A stretch of 64,000 nucleotides of DNA from Calothrix sp. C42_A2020_038 (GTDB lineage: Bacteria > Cyanobacteriota > Cyanobacteriia > Cyanobacteriales > Nostocaceae), in assembly GCA_015272395.1 (NCBI GenBank), contig JACYLQ010000045.1, forward strand, positions 1 to 64,000, given 5' to 3'. The position numbers and the translations under genes were made by a program. Shown here piece after piece: positions 36,980 to 46,369 of this stretch (the first letter of the stretch is position 1; each line of letters starts with the position of its first letter). The notes beneath the pieces were generated by a model. It made no database searches. It was not told the DNA's origin and worked only from the letters and a program-made list of their open reading frames with translations.

Positions 36980-37648
36980 TTGATAGATTGGTTTCCTTAT
37001 ATCTTGTCATTGCAAGTTACTGCATTGGCTACAGTATTGCTTTTAATTTTTGGAATGGGAATAGCTATTTTTTTAGCCCGTGTCCGTTTCCCAGGAGAAA
37101 TAATCATATCTACAATATTGAACTTGCCTTTAGTGCTACCCCCTAGCGTCATTGGTTTTTACCTGTTATTAGTTTTAGGTAGAGGAAGTCCAATACTGGA
37201 ATGGTTTGGGATAGATATTTTATTCACTTGGCAAGCAGGGGCAATTGCCAGTGCAGTAGTTGCATTACCTCTAATTGTAGAAGCAGCTAGGGCTGCAATT
37301 TTAGATGTTAATCCCGAATTAGAAGCAGCAGCACGTACTCTCGGAGACTCAGAAATTCAAGTACTGTGGCGAGTCACGTTACCTATGGCTCGTTCAGGAA
37401 TTTTGGCAGGCTTTATTTTAGCAATTGCCAGGGCTTTAGGTGAATTCGGCGCCACATTGATGGTTGCAGGAAATATCCCTGAGCGTACCCAAACTTTACC
37501 TCTAGCTATTTATGATGCTGTTCAGAACCAAGAGTATGGTAAGGCTAATTTAATGGTTTTGGTAATGACTTTTTGGGCGTTTCTGTTGCTGTTGTGGGCA
37601 CGAAGTTTGGAACTTCGTCAGCAAAAGCGTTTCACCAACAAAATATAA
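36980..37648 (+). CDS. modB: Molybdate ABC transporter permease
   Basis: Inner-membrane channel of the molybdate importer. It is 222 aa with about five membrane segments (VTALATVLLLIFGMGIAIFL, LVLPPSVIGFYLLLVLG). The cytoplasmic EAA loop EAAARTLGDSEIQVLWRVTL contacts ModC. ALGEFGATLMVAGN is the ModB signature. The start is TTG with GGGGAGG about 8 bases upstream, located in the end of modA. modC begins 12 bp after the stop, so all three genes form one operon. Confidence 0.93.
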   Translation: MIDWFPYILSLQVTALATVLLLIFGMGIAIFLARVRFPGEIIISTILNLPLVLPPSVIGFYLLLVLGRGSPILEWFGIDILFTWQAGAIASAVVALPLIVEAARAAILDVNPELEAAARTLGDSEIQVLWRVTLPMARSGILAGFILAIARALGEFGATLMVAGNIPERTQTLPLAIYDAVQNQEYGKANLMVLVMTFWAFLLLLWARSLELRQQKRFTNKI

Positions 37649-37660
37649 TTAAAGCGAAAA

Positions 37661-38728
37661 ATGCAACTTTCAGTAGAGATTCGCAAACGACTAGCTAGTT
37701 ACCCTTTGGAAGTTAAGTTCAACTTAGAAGGGCGAGTTCTGGGAATATTAGGAGGTTCTGGTTCTGGCAAAAGTATGACCTTACGCTGTATTGCGGGACT
37801 AGAAACACCTAAGCAAGGTCGCATTATTCTTAACGACAAGGTTTTGTTTGACTCCAGCAAAGGAATTAATCTACCAAGTCGCTTACGTCGAGTTGGTATT
37901 GTTTTTCAAAACTACGCCCTATTCCCCCACTTGACAGTTGCTCAAAATATTACCTACGGGTTACAAGATTTACCTAGTGCAGAACGTCTGCGCCGTTTAG
38001 CTGAACAAATTGCTAAATTACAACTTTCTGGACTGGAAAATCGCTATCCCCAACAGTTATCTGGTGGACAGCAGCAGCGTGTAGCTTTAGCGAGAGCATT
38101 AGCAGTAGAACCAGAAGTTCTGCTCTTAGATGAACCTTTTTCGGCTCTCGATACCCACCTGCGACACCAGTTGCAAGAGCAAATGATTGAGACATTGAGG
38201 AGCTATCAAGGAGTAACACTTTTTGTTACCCATAATTTAGAAGAAGCTTACGAAATTTGTGAACAACTGTTAATTATTTCCCAAGGACAGGTGATTGCTT
38301 ATAATGATAAACAATCTATTTTCGAGCGTCCAGCAACTTATACAGTCGCGCAACTAACTGGTTGTAAAAACTTCTCTAAGACCAGAGCAATTTCTCCCAC
38401 ACAAGTAGAAGCTATTGACTGGGGCTGCAATCTCAAAGTTATTGAGCCAATTCCCGAATCATTGACTTATCTGGGTATTCGCGCACATCATTTAAACATT
38501 ACTAATGATCCAAGTGCTGAGAATACCTACCCATGTTGGCTAGTTCGTACACGGGAAACACCTCATCGGATGACACTTTATTTGAGACTACATAGTCCAG
38601 CAACTCAACCAAATGATTACCACATCCAAGCAGAAGTATTTAAAGAAAAATGGTTTACGATTAAAGACAGTTCTTTCCCTTGGTATGTCAAATTAGATCC
38701 ACTAAAACTGTTTTTAATGCAAGCATAA
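37661..38728 (+). CDS. modC: Molybdate ABC transporter ATP-binding protein
   Basis: ATPase subunit of the molybdate importer, 355 aa. Walker A GGSGSGKSMT, Q-loop VFQNYALFPHLTV, signature LSGGQQQRVALARALA, Walker B VLLLDEPFSALD and the His-switch LFVTHNLEEAY are complete. A C-terminal extension (about 235-355) with FSKTRAISPTQVEAI and LTYLGIRAHHLNI is the oxyanion-type regulatory (TOBE/mop-like) region of ModC. The upstream neighbours are modA and modB, and the downstream one is a probable molybdate-responsive regulator. Confidence 0.92.
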   Translation: MQLSVEIRKRLASYPLEVKFNLEGRVLGILGGSGSGKSMTLRCIAGLETPKQGRIILNDKVLFDSSKGINLPSRLRRVGIVFQNYALFPHLTVAQNITYGLQDLPSAERLRRLAEQIAKLQLSGLENRYPQQLSGGQQQRVALARALAVEPEVLLLDEPFSALDTHLRHQLQEQMIETLRSYQGVTLFVTHNLEEAYEICEQLLIISQGQVIAYNDKQSIFERPATYTVAQLTGCKNFSKTRAISPTQVEAIDWGCNLKVIEPIPESLTYLGIRAHHLNITNDPSAENTYPCWLVRTRETPHRMTLYLRLHSPATQPNDYHIQAEVFKEKWFTIKDSSFPWYVKLDPLKLFLMQA

Positions 38729-38982
38729 GAACACTCAATTGATTGACACTCCTACGGCGATCAAAACATCGCTTGTTTTGAATTAAAAGCCGTGGAATTC
38801 TTGTTTCAAAGAGATTCCAATGAATTTACCTGAAGCAGCGCGTTTAAAAATTCTCACTTGTTTATCTGTTGCATCTGTGGAAATATTTCTGCTCTGATAG
38901 TTGTAAAGTCAACTTTTTAAGTGTTCAATTGAACACAGATGTGGCTTGACCCATCAGCAATAAATTTTCTGAGAGTCAAAAC
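38729..38982. promoter_or_regulatory. modC-regulator intergenic region with perfect 16-bp palindrome
   Basis: The perfect palindrome GTGTTCAATTGAACAC (38921-38936) lies 46 bp before the regulator's ATG and is a strong candidate operator, perhaps autoregulatory. A related but imperfect element, GAACACTCAATTGATTGACACT, sits at 38729-38750 immediately after modC. Between them is sequence resembling a short dead reading frame (38821-38899). No other gene was seen. Confidence 0.55.
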
Positions 38983-40137
38983 ATGAAACAAGAAGTTCTC
39001 CGCAACAACTTAAAGCAAATCAGAACTCGCTTGGGAATGAATCAACAGGATTTAGCTAACTTGGCCGGTGTTACCCGTCAGACTATTAGCGGTGTTGAAT
39101 CAGGACAGTATGCTCCTTCAACTACAATTTCCTTACGCTTGGCAAAAGCTCTTGGTTGCCAAGTGGAAGACTTGTTTTGGCTTGAGGAGGATTTACCGGA
39201 AATTGAAGCTGTACCTGTCCAAAATTTACCAGTCGGGCAGGACTTACGAGTAATTTTGGCACGAGTCGGAGGACAATGGGTAGCGCATCCTCTGATTGGC
39301 AAAGACGCTTTTCGTACCGAAATGATTCCAGCTGATGGAGCAAGTAATCGTCTTCCTTTCATGGATACAATTTTGGTCAAACTTTTAGATGACCCTAAAA
39401 AACTGTACAACACGGTAGTTTTGGCTGGTTGCTCACCTGCGCTATCTTTATGGGCAAGAGCTGCTGAACGCTGGCATCCAGAATTACGGGTACATTTAAC
39501 TTTCGCTAACAGTATGACTGCCTTACAACGCTTGTGCCGAGGTGAGATTCACATTGCAGGAATGCACTTGTACTGTTCTGAGACTGGGGAGCATAATACA
39601 CCCTTCGTACATCGTAGCTTGGAAAATAAGGCAGCGGTTCTAATTAACCTTGGTGTTTGGGAAGAAGGGCTTTTAGTACAACAGGGGAATCCCAAAAACT
39701 TAAAAACTGTTGCAGACTTAGCACAATCTGGAGTAACGATAGTAAATCGCGAATATGGTTCTGGTAGTCGAGAGGTACTAGAAAGAAAACTTCGGGAGGA
39801 AAAAATTACTTGTGAAGACATACAGGGATTTGACAAAATAGTCAACGGTCATCAAGAGGTTGCTTTGGCTGTAGCAACTGGCAAAGCAGATGCAGGAGTG
39901 AGTTCGGCATCAATTGCTACAGCCTTTGGACTAGGGTTTATTCCTTTATATAAATCACGATACGATTTGGTAGTTCTCAAGCAATCTTTAGAAGAACCAC
40001 CTGTCCAACAATTACTTGGTACTTTGGGTCATAGACAGGTGATTTCACAACTGCAAGCACTTGGTGGTTATGACACCAACTTGACTGGTGAGGTTGTGGC
40101 AAAAGTAGAGGCTGTTGGTAACGTTAAGCACAATTAG
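38983..40137 (+). CDS. XRE-family regulator with periplasmic-binding-protein-like ligand domain
   Basis: A 384-aa fusion. Residues 1-68 are a classical XRE helix-turn-helix (LKQIRTRLGMNQQDLANLAG, VTRQTISGVESGQYAPSTT). Residues about 110-375 form a ModA/PBP-like type II binding domain (PF12727-like), seen as VVLAGCSPALSLWARAAE, LCRGEIHIAGMHLYCSETG, VNREYGSGSREVLERKL and VATGKADAGVSSASIATAFG. This class resembles a one-component sensor: the ligand domain binds an oxyanion or small molecule and controls the HTH. Its position right after modABC makes molybdate/tungstate the obvious ligand guess, playing the part of ModE. That link is inference. No signal peptide, so it acts in the cytosol. Confidence 0.85.
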   Translation: MKQEVLRNNLKQIRTRLGMNQQDLANLAGVTRQTISGVESGQYAPSTTISLRLAKALGCQVEDLFWLEEDLPEIEAVPVQNLPVGQDLRVILARVGGQWVAHPLIGKDAFRTEMIPADGASNRLPFMDTILVKLLDDPKKLYNTVVLAGCSPALSLWARAAERWHPELRVHLTFANSMTALQRLCRGEIHIAGMHLYCSETGEHNTPFVHRSLENKAAVLINLGVWEEGLLVQQGNPKNLKTVADLAQSGVTIVNREYGSGSREVLERKLREEKITCEDIQGFDKIVNGHQEVALAVATGKADAGVSSASIATAFGLGFIPLYKSRYDLVVLKQSLEEPPVQQLLGTLGHRQVISQLQALGGYDTNLTGEVVAKVEAVGNVKHN

Positions 40138-40357
40138 CAAGACACATTTAATATTTAAGTACGTCACAGCGTACATCAAAATCTGCGGTTCTAATTATAA
40201 GTATTTAACCGGAATAATAGTCAAACCTGTAGCCTGATCGCACCGACTCTTGGTTGTGATAATATTGTAAGTCTACATTCTTCAAGCTCAACGGTTTTAG
40301 CTCTAAGAAGCTTAAAATATAACGATAAACTATGTGAAATTTTCTGAGGAAGTGTTG

Positions 40358-40741
40358 ATGGCACGGAAAAATGGCATGAAGGGTGAATCTGATACTGAAT
40401 TGTCTTCGATTTCAGATACAGAAGAGTCGATTGTTGAAGATTTGTATCAATCAGTTGAGGTAGTTCAACATGAAACCCAGGATATTGATGAAATTTTAAA
40501 CTCACTTAAAGCTTTATTAAGTTCGTTAGAAAAACTTCAAAAAGCTCGACAAGAAGTAGGCGATATCAAACCTTTAATCGTGCGAATGCTGGATGGAGAA
40601 ATGATTGGAGGAGACGACCTAGAGCAACTTAAGACGGGTGTAAATGGTCTTTCTCGTCTTGTTCGTGCCTACAGTGATCACCAAGCAGCACTTGCTAAAG
40701 CACAACCTGCAAGGAAATTACTAGATCAAGTCATTAAATAA
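40358..40741 (+). CDS. Small helical protein (paralogue of 61010-61489)
   Basis: A 127-aa protein starting at ATG 40358, with GAGGA 7 bases upstream (an in-frame GTG at 40334 is less likely). The N-terminal third is acidic and Ser-rich (ELSSISDTEESIVEDLYQSV). The rest is helical, with heptad-like LEKLQKARQEVGDIK, LDGEMIGGDDLEQLKTGVNG and KAQPARKLLDQVIK. The last 75 residues align with the C-terminal half of the 159-aa protein at 61010-61489. No known domain. Function unknown. Confidence 0.65.
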   Translation: MARKNGMKGESDTELSSISDTEESIVEDLYQSVEVVQHETQDIDEILNSLKALLSSLEKLQKARQEVGDIKPLIVRMLDGEMIGGDDLEQLKTGVNGLSRLVRAYSDHQAALAKAQPARKLLDQVIK

Positions 40742-40839
40742 CGATAAACTGGAGGCAGAGGCAAAGAAAAACTTTGCCCTCTAGCTTTCTAAATAATAGT
40801 TATATTTTATACAATATTTTTACTACAAGACCTTATTAA

Positions 40840-40968
40840 TTAGGAACTTACAAAAAATTAATTCTCTAGCTTGTGGGGTAAGCATCCATGTCTGCCCTGA
40901 AAATTTAACGGATGAGGACGTATACCCCACAAGAAATTTTGGGTATTTATTTAATTGGAAGTCCCTTA
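40840..40968 (+). mobile_element. Second MITE-like family, copy 1
   Basis: A 129-bp non-coding element with inverted ends TTAGGAACTT... and ...GGAAGTCCCTTA. Internal complementary GTGGGGTA/TACCCCAC lie near the middle. The right half, with TTTTGGGTATTTATTTAATT, recurs at 54837-54936. Confidence 0.6.
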
Positions 40969-41134
40969 TTACACGTCAAGTATAATACTTTGTAGAAACG
41001 GTATTACACCGCGTCTTTACGGCAACTGGTAAAATTACTTTTATACATGAAAGAGTAATAAAAGGTATAAAAGCTGGAAAATTCCCACGTTAATTTTAAA
41101 ATATTGGAATGAGTATAGTGGCAATACCAAAATT

Positions 41135-42715
41135 TTATTTTTGTTGAATAGGAATTTCAATGATAAACTCAGTTCCTTCTCCGGGAGTGGAGAAACACTT
41201 GATTTTACCGTTATGCTTTTGGGTAATAATTTGATAACTGATAGACATACCCATGCCTGTACCTTTTCCGACTGGTTTTGTAGTAAAAAATGGGTCAAAA
41301 ATGCGTTCTTTAATAGCTTCAGGAATACCACAACCGTTATCAGCAATTGCGATTTTCACCCAGTTCGACCCAATGGTAGATGTGTGGATAGTAATGCGGT
41401 TGGGATTGGTTTCAATTTCTTGATAGCTGCGTTTAGCATTAAATTCTTCTAGTGCATCAATGGCATTTGAAAGGATATTCATAAACACCTGATTTAGTTG
41501 CCCTGCAAAGCATTCAACATTAGGCAATTCGCCATAGTCTCGAATCAACTCAATCTCCGGACGCTCTGGTTTAGCTTTCAAACGATGCTGTAGAATCATT
41601 AAGGTGCTTTCAATGTTTTCATGAATATTAACTATCTTAAATTCAGCTTCATCCATACGAGAAAAAGTTCGCAATGATAGAACTATCTCGCGGATACGAT
41701 TTGTGCCTATTCTCATAGAACTGAGAATTTTCATTAGGTCTTGACGCAAAAAATCCAAATCTATTTCCTCAGCGCACGCTTGAATTTCAACAGCAGGATT
41801 GGGGTAATGCTTTTGATAAAGCTGCAAAAAGTCGAGTAAATTTTGAGAATACTCCTGCACATGCTGCAAATTGCCGTGGATAAAGTTAACTGGGTTATTA
41901 ATCTCGTGAGCAACTCCTGCAACCAACTGTCCTAAACTAGACATTTTTTCTTGTTGTACTAGTTGCCCTTGGGTTTGTTGCAAATCTCGTAAGGTTGTTT
42001 CAAGTTGCTCAGTACGCTCAACCACTCGCTGCTCCAGGTCTTCGTTAAGATGCATAATTTGCTGCTCGACTCGATTACGCTTCAACACTTCCTGATAAAT
42101 CAGCTTGTAAAGCCACGCGAAAATTAGAAGGTTGATCACAATTGCTAATATAAAGGCGATTCTGGCGTTCTGAGCGTTAACAAGTGCATACTTTTGTTGC
42201 TGTAAAAGTGTTTCTGTTTGTACAGTTTGTAATTCTAGAGTTATTCGACGAATTTTCTCGGTTAGCAAGTACCCTTTATTTTCTTTGAGTTTAAATCGCG
42301 CAGCTTCAAGATTTTGCTGATTCTTTATATTAAGAACTTGTTGTAACTGAGCTATCCGCGCGCTAACAAGATTTTCTAACTTCGATAATCGATTTTGTTG
42401 GTCTGGTTTATCTATCAGGAGTTGTTTTAACAATGGTATTTCCTTTTCTATGCTGAGAGTTGCATTAATATATGCTTGCTGATATGCTTTATCTTCACTC
42501 AACAAATAGCCCCGTTGCCCACTCTCAGCATCTTTTATATTCTGAATCACGCTATTTATTCGATTAATTGTATTTAGTGTTTTCTGTACTAATCGATTTG
42601 ACTCATTGGTCTGAGCAATACTCCAAAAAGCAATACTACTGGTTGTTAGCGATAATAAGGTTGCAGCTACTAAACCACTTGCAATGTTTAATAAAAATCG
42701 TGGATATATTTTCAT
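41135..42715 (-). CDS. CHASE3-type sensor histidine kinase
   Basis: A membrane-bound two-component sensor kinase. Starting at ATG 42715 (MKIYPRFLL) it is 526 aa; the TTG 18 bases earlier is unlikely. Two membrane segments (about 10-30 and 187-206, [19 protein letters not shown]) bracket a CHASE3 four-helix sensor domain. Next are a coiled coil ([19 protein letters not shown]), the phosphoacceptor box [19 protein letters not shown], the N box [17 protein letters not shown], and the ATP-binding loops [10 protein letters not shown] and [10 protein letters not shown]. No receiver is attached and no response-regulator gene is adjacent, so it is an orphan kinase. Confidence 0.9.
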   Translation of the reverse strand: MKIYPRFLLNIASGLVAATLLSLTTSSIAFWSIAQTNESNRLVQKTLNTINRINSVIQNIKDAESGQRGYLLSEDKAYQQAYINATLSIEKEIPLLKQLLIDKPDQQNRLSKLENLVSARIAQLQQVLNIKNQQNLEAARFKLKENKGYLLTEKIRRITLELQTVQTETLLQQQKYALVNAQNARIAFILAIVINLLIFAWLYKLIYQEVLKRNRVEQQIMHLNEDLEQRVVERTEQLETTLRDLQQTQGQLVQQEKMSSLGQLVAGVAHEINNPVNFIHGNLQHVQEYSQNLLDFLQLYQKHYPNPAVEIQACAEEIDLDFLRQDLMKILSSMRIGTNRIREIVLSLRTFSRMDEAEFKIVNIHENIESTLMILQHRLKAKPERPEIELIRDYGELPNVECFAGQLNQVFMNILSNAIDALEEFNAKRSYQEIETNPNRITIHTSTIGSNWVKIAIADNGCGIPEAIKERIFDPFFTTKPVGKGTGMGMSISYQIITQKHNGKIKCFSTPGEGTEFIIEIPIQQK

Positions 42716-42733
42716 ACTTTTATTTACAAACAA

Positions 42734-43235
42734 TTAATCGAATTTTGATCGATTTTAATTCATTATCACGTCTCTAAGAGGTTGTGTGAAAAGTACCAAT
42801 CTTAACGCTCTAACCTAACCCTTAGTCCCTTCCCAGATGCGGGAAGGGAAATAAGAAAATAAAGCTTTCAAAGACTCTCTCCTCTTTAGAGCAAGGGAAG
42901 GTTTAGTAGAGGGCGTGGTATATTTCAATACTCTAAACAAGCCAGAGGCACCAACATCAAGTAAAACAGTTTTTGACTGAGAACGCATGGAGCTTCCCAA
43001 AGCAACGCAGAGAGAAACATACAGCCAAAGGCTACTAAAAAAACTAGGAAGTTTAATCATAGGTTTGGGTATATGTTTTTAGAATGCCCATCAGAAGAGT
43101 ATTTATAACGCACTAATCCCTTTACCCAGTCAAGCCAGTCAACCTACCTCAAAATGTTTTCCTGTAACCAAAGGTGAATTTGGTACTATTAATAAGAGCT
43201 AGTTCCACTTAATGATCAGAGAAAGCAGAAACATT
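42734..43235. other. Intergenic region with dispersed repeat
   Basis: About 500 bp. It holds a copy of the AGTAYCAATSTTAAC repeat at 42778-42850 that ends in the hairpin TCCCTTCCC/GGGAAGGGA (42826-42834 and 42841-42849). A small open frame on the minus strand (42815-43060) reads through this repeat and is not taken as a gene. Nothing else was seen. Confidence 0.5.
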
Positions 43236-43814
43236 ATGGCAAAGCGTAAGAAAAGCAATCTCCAGTGGATAAAAGAAACGCTTGAACTAAAACCAGACCA
43301 TCACTGGGAAGGACCTCCTGGCTATAAGATATTTGTAGCAAATCGAGGCGCCGTCCGCTTCAACGTACCCCGTGATTGGGTTTTTGAACCACAAGAAAAA
43401 TCATTTAAGTTCCTTGATAACAAACCACCCAAAGATGATTGCTGTCTCGAAGTGTCTTTTAATCACTTGCCACCTAATGACTGGAGTCTGTTTCCATTAA
43501 AACCTACCTTGAAGAAAATAATGGAAGACGATGAGCGTAATGTTATTGAGAGAGGAGAGGTTATCACTGTCAAACGACAAACTGCTAGAATTGTTTGGTG
43601 CGAGATTAAGTTTATCGACACCCAGGCAGAACCACGCGAAGCTTTTTCACGAACTTGTATTGCTTTAGGCTCAAATATCCAGTGCCTAATCACATTCGAT
43701 TATTGGGCAGACCAAGCAGAGCAGCTAATACCTGTTTGGGATGAAGTTATCCGGTCGCTAACACTAGGATTATATATTCGTGACCCCAGGACTGGTTTAG
43801 CTTACCCTGATTAA
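43236..43814 (+). CDS. Conserved hypothetical protein
   Basis: A 192-aa soluble protein from ATG 43236 (an in-frame ATG at 43212 is the alternative). Starts MAKRKKSNLQWIKETLELKP. It contains many aromatic residues and beta-like segments (FNVPRDWVFEPQEKSFKF, CCLEVSFNHLPPNDWSLF, CLITFDYWADQAEQLIPVW) and a C-terminal RDPRTGLAYPD. It resembles a family of cyanobacterial proteins of unknown function. No signal peptide or metal motif is obvious. It converges on the aminotransferase gene with 10 bp between stops. Confidence 0.65.
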   Translation: MAKRKKSNLQWIKETLELKPDHHWEGPPGYKIFVANRGAVRFNVPRDWVFEPQEKSFKFLDNKPPKDDCCLEVSFNHLPPNDWSLFPLKPTLKKIMEDDERNVIERGEVITVKRQTARIVWCEIKFIDTQAEPREAFSRTCIALGSNIQCLITFDYWADQAEQLIPVWDEVIRSLTLGLYIRDPRTGLAYPD

Positions 43815-43824
43815 ATCATTTGCT

Positions 43825-44973
43825 CTAGTTGGGTAATACCTCGCGCAATGCTGCTATTAGTTTATCAACGCTTTCAGGGCAACTGTTATAACCCATTAAA
43901 CCAACTCGCCAAACTTTGCCAGCCAGTTCGCCTAAACCACCACCGATTTCAACGTTATACTCATCAAGTAACTTACGCGCGATTGCTTTTCCATCAACTC
44001 CTTTGGGTATACGCACTGTTGTAAGTGTGGGCAAACGATATTGCTTTTCAACGTGCATTGCTAGTCCTATGCTTTCTAGACTTTCCCAAAGATACTCAAC
44101 GTTCTTCTGATGCCGCTGCCAGCAGTTTTCAATACCTTCTTCTGCAATTAATCTCAGTGATTCTCGCAGCGCATAATACATATTGATTGGTGCTGTATGA
44201 TGATACACACGCTCACTTCCCCAATATTTACCTAGTAGGTTCATATCAAGGTACCAGTTTTCCACCTTAGTGGAACGGTTTTGTAGTTTCTCCATTGCTC
44301 GTGCGCTCATCGTAAATGGTGAGGCGCCTGGAGGACAGCCCAGCCCTTTTTGGCTACAGCTATAGGCTAAATCGACACCCCACTCATCTAAGTATATGGG
44401 AACTCCACCTAAGCTAGTAACTGTATCGATTATCAATAAACAGTTGTGTTTATGACATAACTCGGCAACCCCTTCTATTGGTTGACAGGCGCCTGTCGAG
44501 GTTTCTGCGTGAACCAGCGCTAAAATTCTAGGATGATATGTTTCAATCGCTGTCTTTAATTCATCTAAACTAAAAACTTGTCCCCAAGGTTTAGTAATGC
44601 TGTGTACATCGGCGCCATAACGACCTGCCATATCTACCAAACGGTTGCCGAAGTAACCCATTACACCAACCAAAACTACATCACCTGGTTCCACCGAGTT
44701 TGCAATAGTTGCTTCCATTGCCGCAGTACCTGTACCGCTAACAGCAATAGTCATAGCATTATCAGTCTGCCAGACATAACGAAGTAGTGATTGAATCTCA
44801 TCCATTAAGTGTAAAAATGTAGGATCGAGATGCCCAACAGGTGAAGTATTCATCGCCTGAAGTACATCGGGATGAGAATTAGATGGACCTGGCCCCAACA
44901 ACAAACGGTTGGGCATTGAAAGAGGGGTAAGGTTTAATTTTTGACTAGTTTTAATAGATAGGGTTTGCGTCAT
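43825..44973 (-). CDS. Class V aminotransferase (alanine-glyoxylate / serine-pyruvate type)
   Basis: A 382-aa PLP enzyme of fold type I, class V. The PLP lysine is Lys209 in YSCSQKGLGCPPG; LLIIDTVTSLGGVPIYLDEW holds the conserved Asp. The N-terminal NRLLLGPGPSNSHPDVL and VSGTGTAAMEATIAN are typical of alanine-glyoxylate/serine-pyruvate aminotransferases. These convert glyoxylate to glycine, or serine to hydroxypyruvate, in photorespiration. Older cyanobacterial annotations call this family the 'soluble hydrogenase 42 kDa subunit', which is misleading. A glycerate kinase that completes the photorespiratory route lies at 55667. Start: ATG after a modest AGGCAT-like region. Confidence 0.9.
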   Translation of the reverse strand: MTQTLSIKTSQKLNLTPLSMPNRLLLGPGPSNSHPDVLQAMNTSPVGHLDPTFLHLMDEIQSLLRYVWQTDNAMTIAVSGTGTAAMEATIANSVEPGDVVLVGVMGYFGNRLVDMAGRYGADVHSITKPWGQVFSLDELKTAIETYHPRILALVHAETSTGACQPIEGVAELCHKHNCLLIIDTVTSLGGVPIYLDEWGVDLAYSCSQKGLGCPPGASPFTMSARAMEKLQNRSTKVENWYLDMNLLGKYWGSERVYHHTAPINMYYALRESLRLIAEEGIENCWQRHQKNVEYLWESLESIGLAMHVEKQYRLPTLTTVRIPKGVDGKAIARKLLDEYNVEIGGGLGELAGKVWRVGLMGYNSCPESVDKLIAALREVLPN

Positions 44974-45069
44974 GATGCCTAAAAAAGTAAATTGTATTAC
45001 AACAAGCTATTTCTGAATTTATAACTTGATGGCGCCAATTAACTCGTTTTTTTGGCTTCATGTTCAAAA

Positions 45070-45119
45070 AACCTCTCTCCAACAACCTTTTCTTCACGGA
45101 GAGGGGCAGGAGAGAGGTT
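45070..45119 (-). terminator. Hairpin at the end of the DnaJ-like gene
   Basis: AACCTCTCTCC (45070-45080) pairs with GGAGAGAGGTT (45109-45119) around a long loop. It starts at the dnaJ-like stop codon and may terminate that gene. Simple repeats of this CTCTC type are common in cyanobacterial spacers. Confidence 0.45.
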
Positions 45120-46116
45120 ACAATCGGATATTATTTAAATTACTACGTGGATTATAGGAACGGATGGAACGGATTTTTTCATATAATTCACGCTCTTGCT
45201 GACTTAAATCTTTGGGTGTTGTAATTATAATTTTGACAAGTAAGTCGCCACGTCCACCTTTACCTAGCACCCAACCTTTACCACGTAATCGTAGTGACTG
45301 TCCCGAACGTATTCCCGCCGGTACATTTACTTTTGCCGTTGTACCATCTGGTGTTGGTACATCAATTGATGCCCCTAATACTGCCTCATCAGGTGCTATC
45401 GGAACTTCGCACACTAAGTTATCACCATCCAAGTGGAAAAATGTATGTGGCTGAAGTTCAACTTTCAAATATAAATCGCCACGCTGTTTATTATAAGGAT
45501 TTGTTACTCCTTTACCGCGCACTCTCAATCTGCTGCCTGTTTTGGCACCTGCGGGAATACGAACAGTAATAATTTCCCCACCAACATTTAGTTTCTTTTC
45601 AACTCCATGATATGCTTCGCTCAAAGTTAACGAAATCATCGCTTCGCTATCTTGAACTGCACTACCCCCAGCATAATCCTGCTGGAAACCAAACCCATCG
45701 AAGCCACTTGCTCCTCCGGTTGAAGTTCGGTATGAATAACTCTGAGAACCACGGGTGCCAGCATTACTTCCAAAACGACCTAGTAACTCGTTGATAAAAT
45801 CTTCAAAGCTACCATACTGACCGAAGTCAAAGCCACTCATGTCAACCCCAACACCAGCACCATTGGGGAAACCCTGTCCAGCTTGTCTCCAATACTGACC
45901 AAATTGGTCATATTTTTTGCGTTTATCAGGGTCGGATAAAACTTCGTAAGCTTCGTTCACTTCTTTGAACTTTGCCTCAGCTTGCTTATTACCCTGATTA
46001 ACATCAGGGTGATATTTACGTGCAAGCTTACGAAAAGCTTGCTTGATTTCTTCTTGACTGGCAGTCTTACTAACTCCCAATACTGAATAATAATCTTTAA
46101 AATCGGTTGCAGCCAT
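45118..46116 (-). CDS. DnaJ-like chaperone (CbpA type, no zinc finger)
   Basis: A 332-aa class II J-domain protein, co-chaperone for DnaK. The J-domain (residues 6-75) has the essential HPD in KYHPDVNQG. A Gly/Phe-rich region follows (GSFEDFINELLGRFG, GGASGFDGFGFQQD). The C-terminal substrate-binding domains begin around MISLTLSEAYHGVEKKLNVG. The four CxxCxGxG zinc-finger repeats of DnaJ are absent, so it is of the CbpA/DnaJ2 type. A dnaK gene is in the same window but not in an operon with it. An AGGAGG-like purine run precedes the ATG. Confidence 0.92.
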   Translation of the reverse strand: MAATDFKDYYSVLGVSKTASQEEIKQAFRKLARKYHPDVNQGNKQAEAKFKEVNEAYEVLSDPDKRKKYDQFGQYWRQAGQGFPNGAGVGVDMSGFDFGQYGSFEDFINELLGRFGSNAGTRGSQSYSYRTSTGGASGFDGFGFQQDYAGGSAVQDSEAMISLTLSEAYHGVEKKLNVGGEIITVRIPAGAKTGSRLRVRGKGVTNPYNKQRGDLYLKVELQPHTFFHLDGDNLVCEVPIAPDEAVLGASIDVPTPDGTTAKVNVPAGIRSGQSLRLRGKGWVLGKGGRGDLLVKIIITTPKDLSQQERELYEKIRSIRSYNPRSNLNNIRL

Positions 46117-46313
46117 TCCGCAGCCTCCTGTAGAAATTACTGTATAGTCTTTAGATATTTATACATTCACCTTAGAAACTAGGGAATAGATATGCTTACA
46201 TCTATATTGCCCAGAGGAATACCCTGATTTTTAAATTAACAAATATTAAACATAAATTAAGTGCGGTTCTCGCTTTATGTCAAAGGGCAATTTCCGAACC
46301 AAAGAAGTTAATA

Positions 46314-46369
46314 GAGACGCGAGGAACATCGCGTCTCCCAACTCTTAACTCCCAACTCCTAACTCCTAA
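46314..46369. repeat. GAGACGCGA hairpin plus heptamer repeats
   Basis: GAGACGCGA (46314-46322) pairs with TCGCGTCTC (46329-46337). Directly next to it are CAACTCT/TAACTCC heptamers to 46369. The same composite occurs at 22633-22892. A related GTAGAGACGC occurs at 61488 and 48621. It abuts the end of glgC. Confidence 0.7.

Noticed and set aside
38821-38899. Short plus-strand frame MNLPEAARLKILTCLSV between modC and the regulator
   Set aside because: 25 codons, no ribosome-binding site and no family match; may be an insertion-element remnant but this cannot be shown.
42815-43060. Minus-strand open frame of 81 codons (MIKLPSFFSSLWLYV...)
   Set aside because: It reads through a dispersed non-coding repeat and its hairpin; the residue pattern (RRESLKALFSYFPSR) is the usual translation of such spacers, with no ribosome-binding site.
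45070-45119. CTCTC-rich inverted repeat considered as a mobile-element end
   Set aside because: Single occurrence with a long loop and no matching partner; better explained as a terminator-like spacer hairpin.
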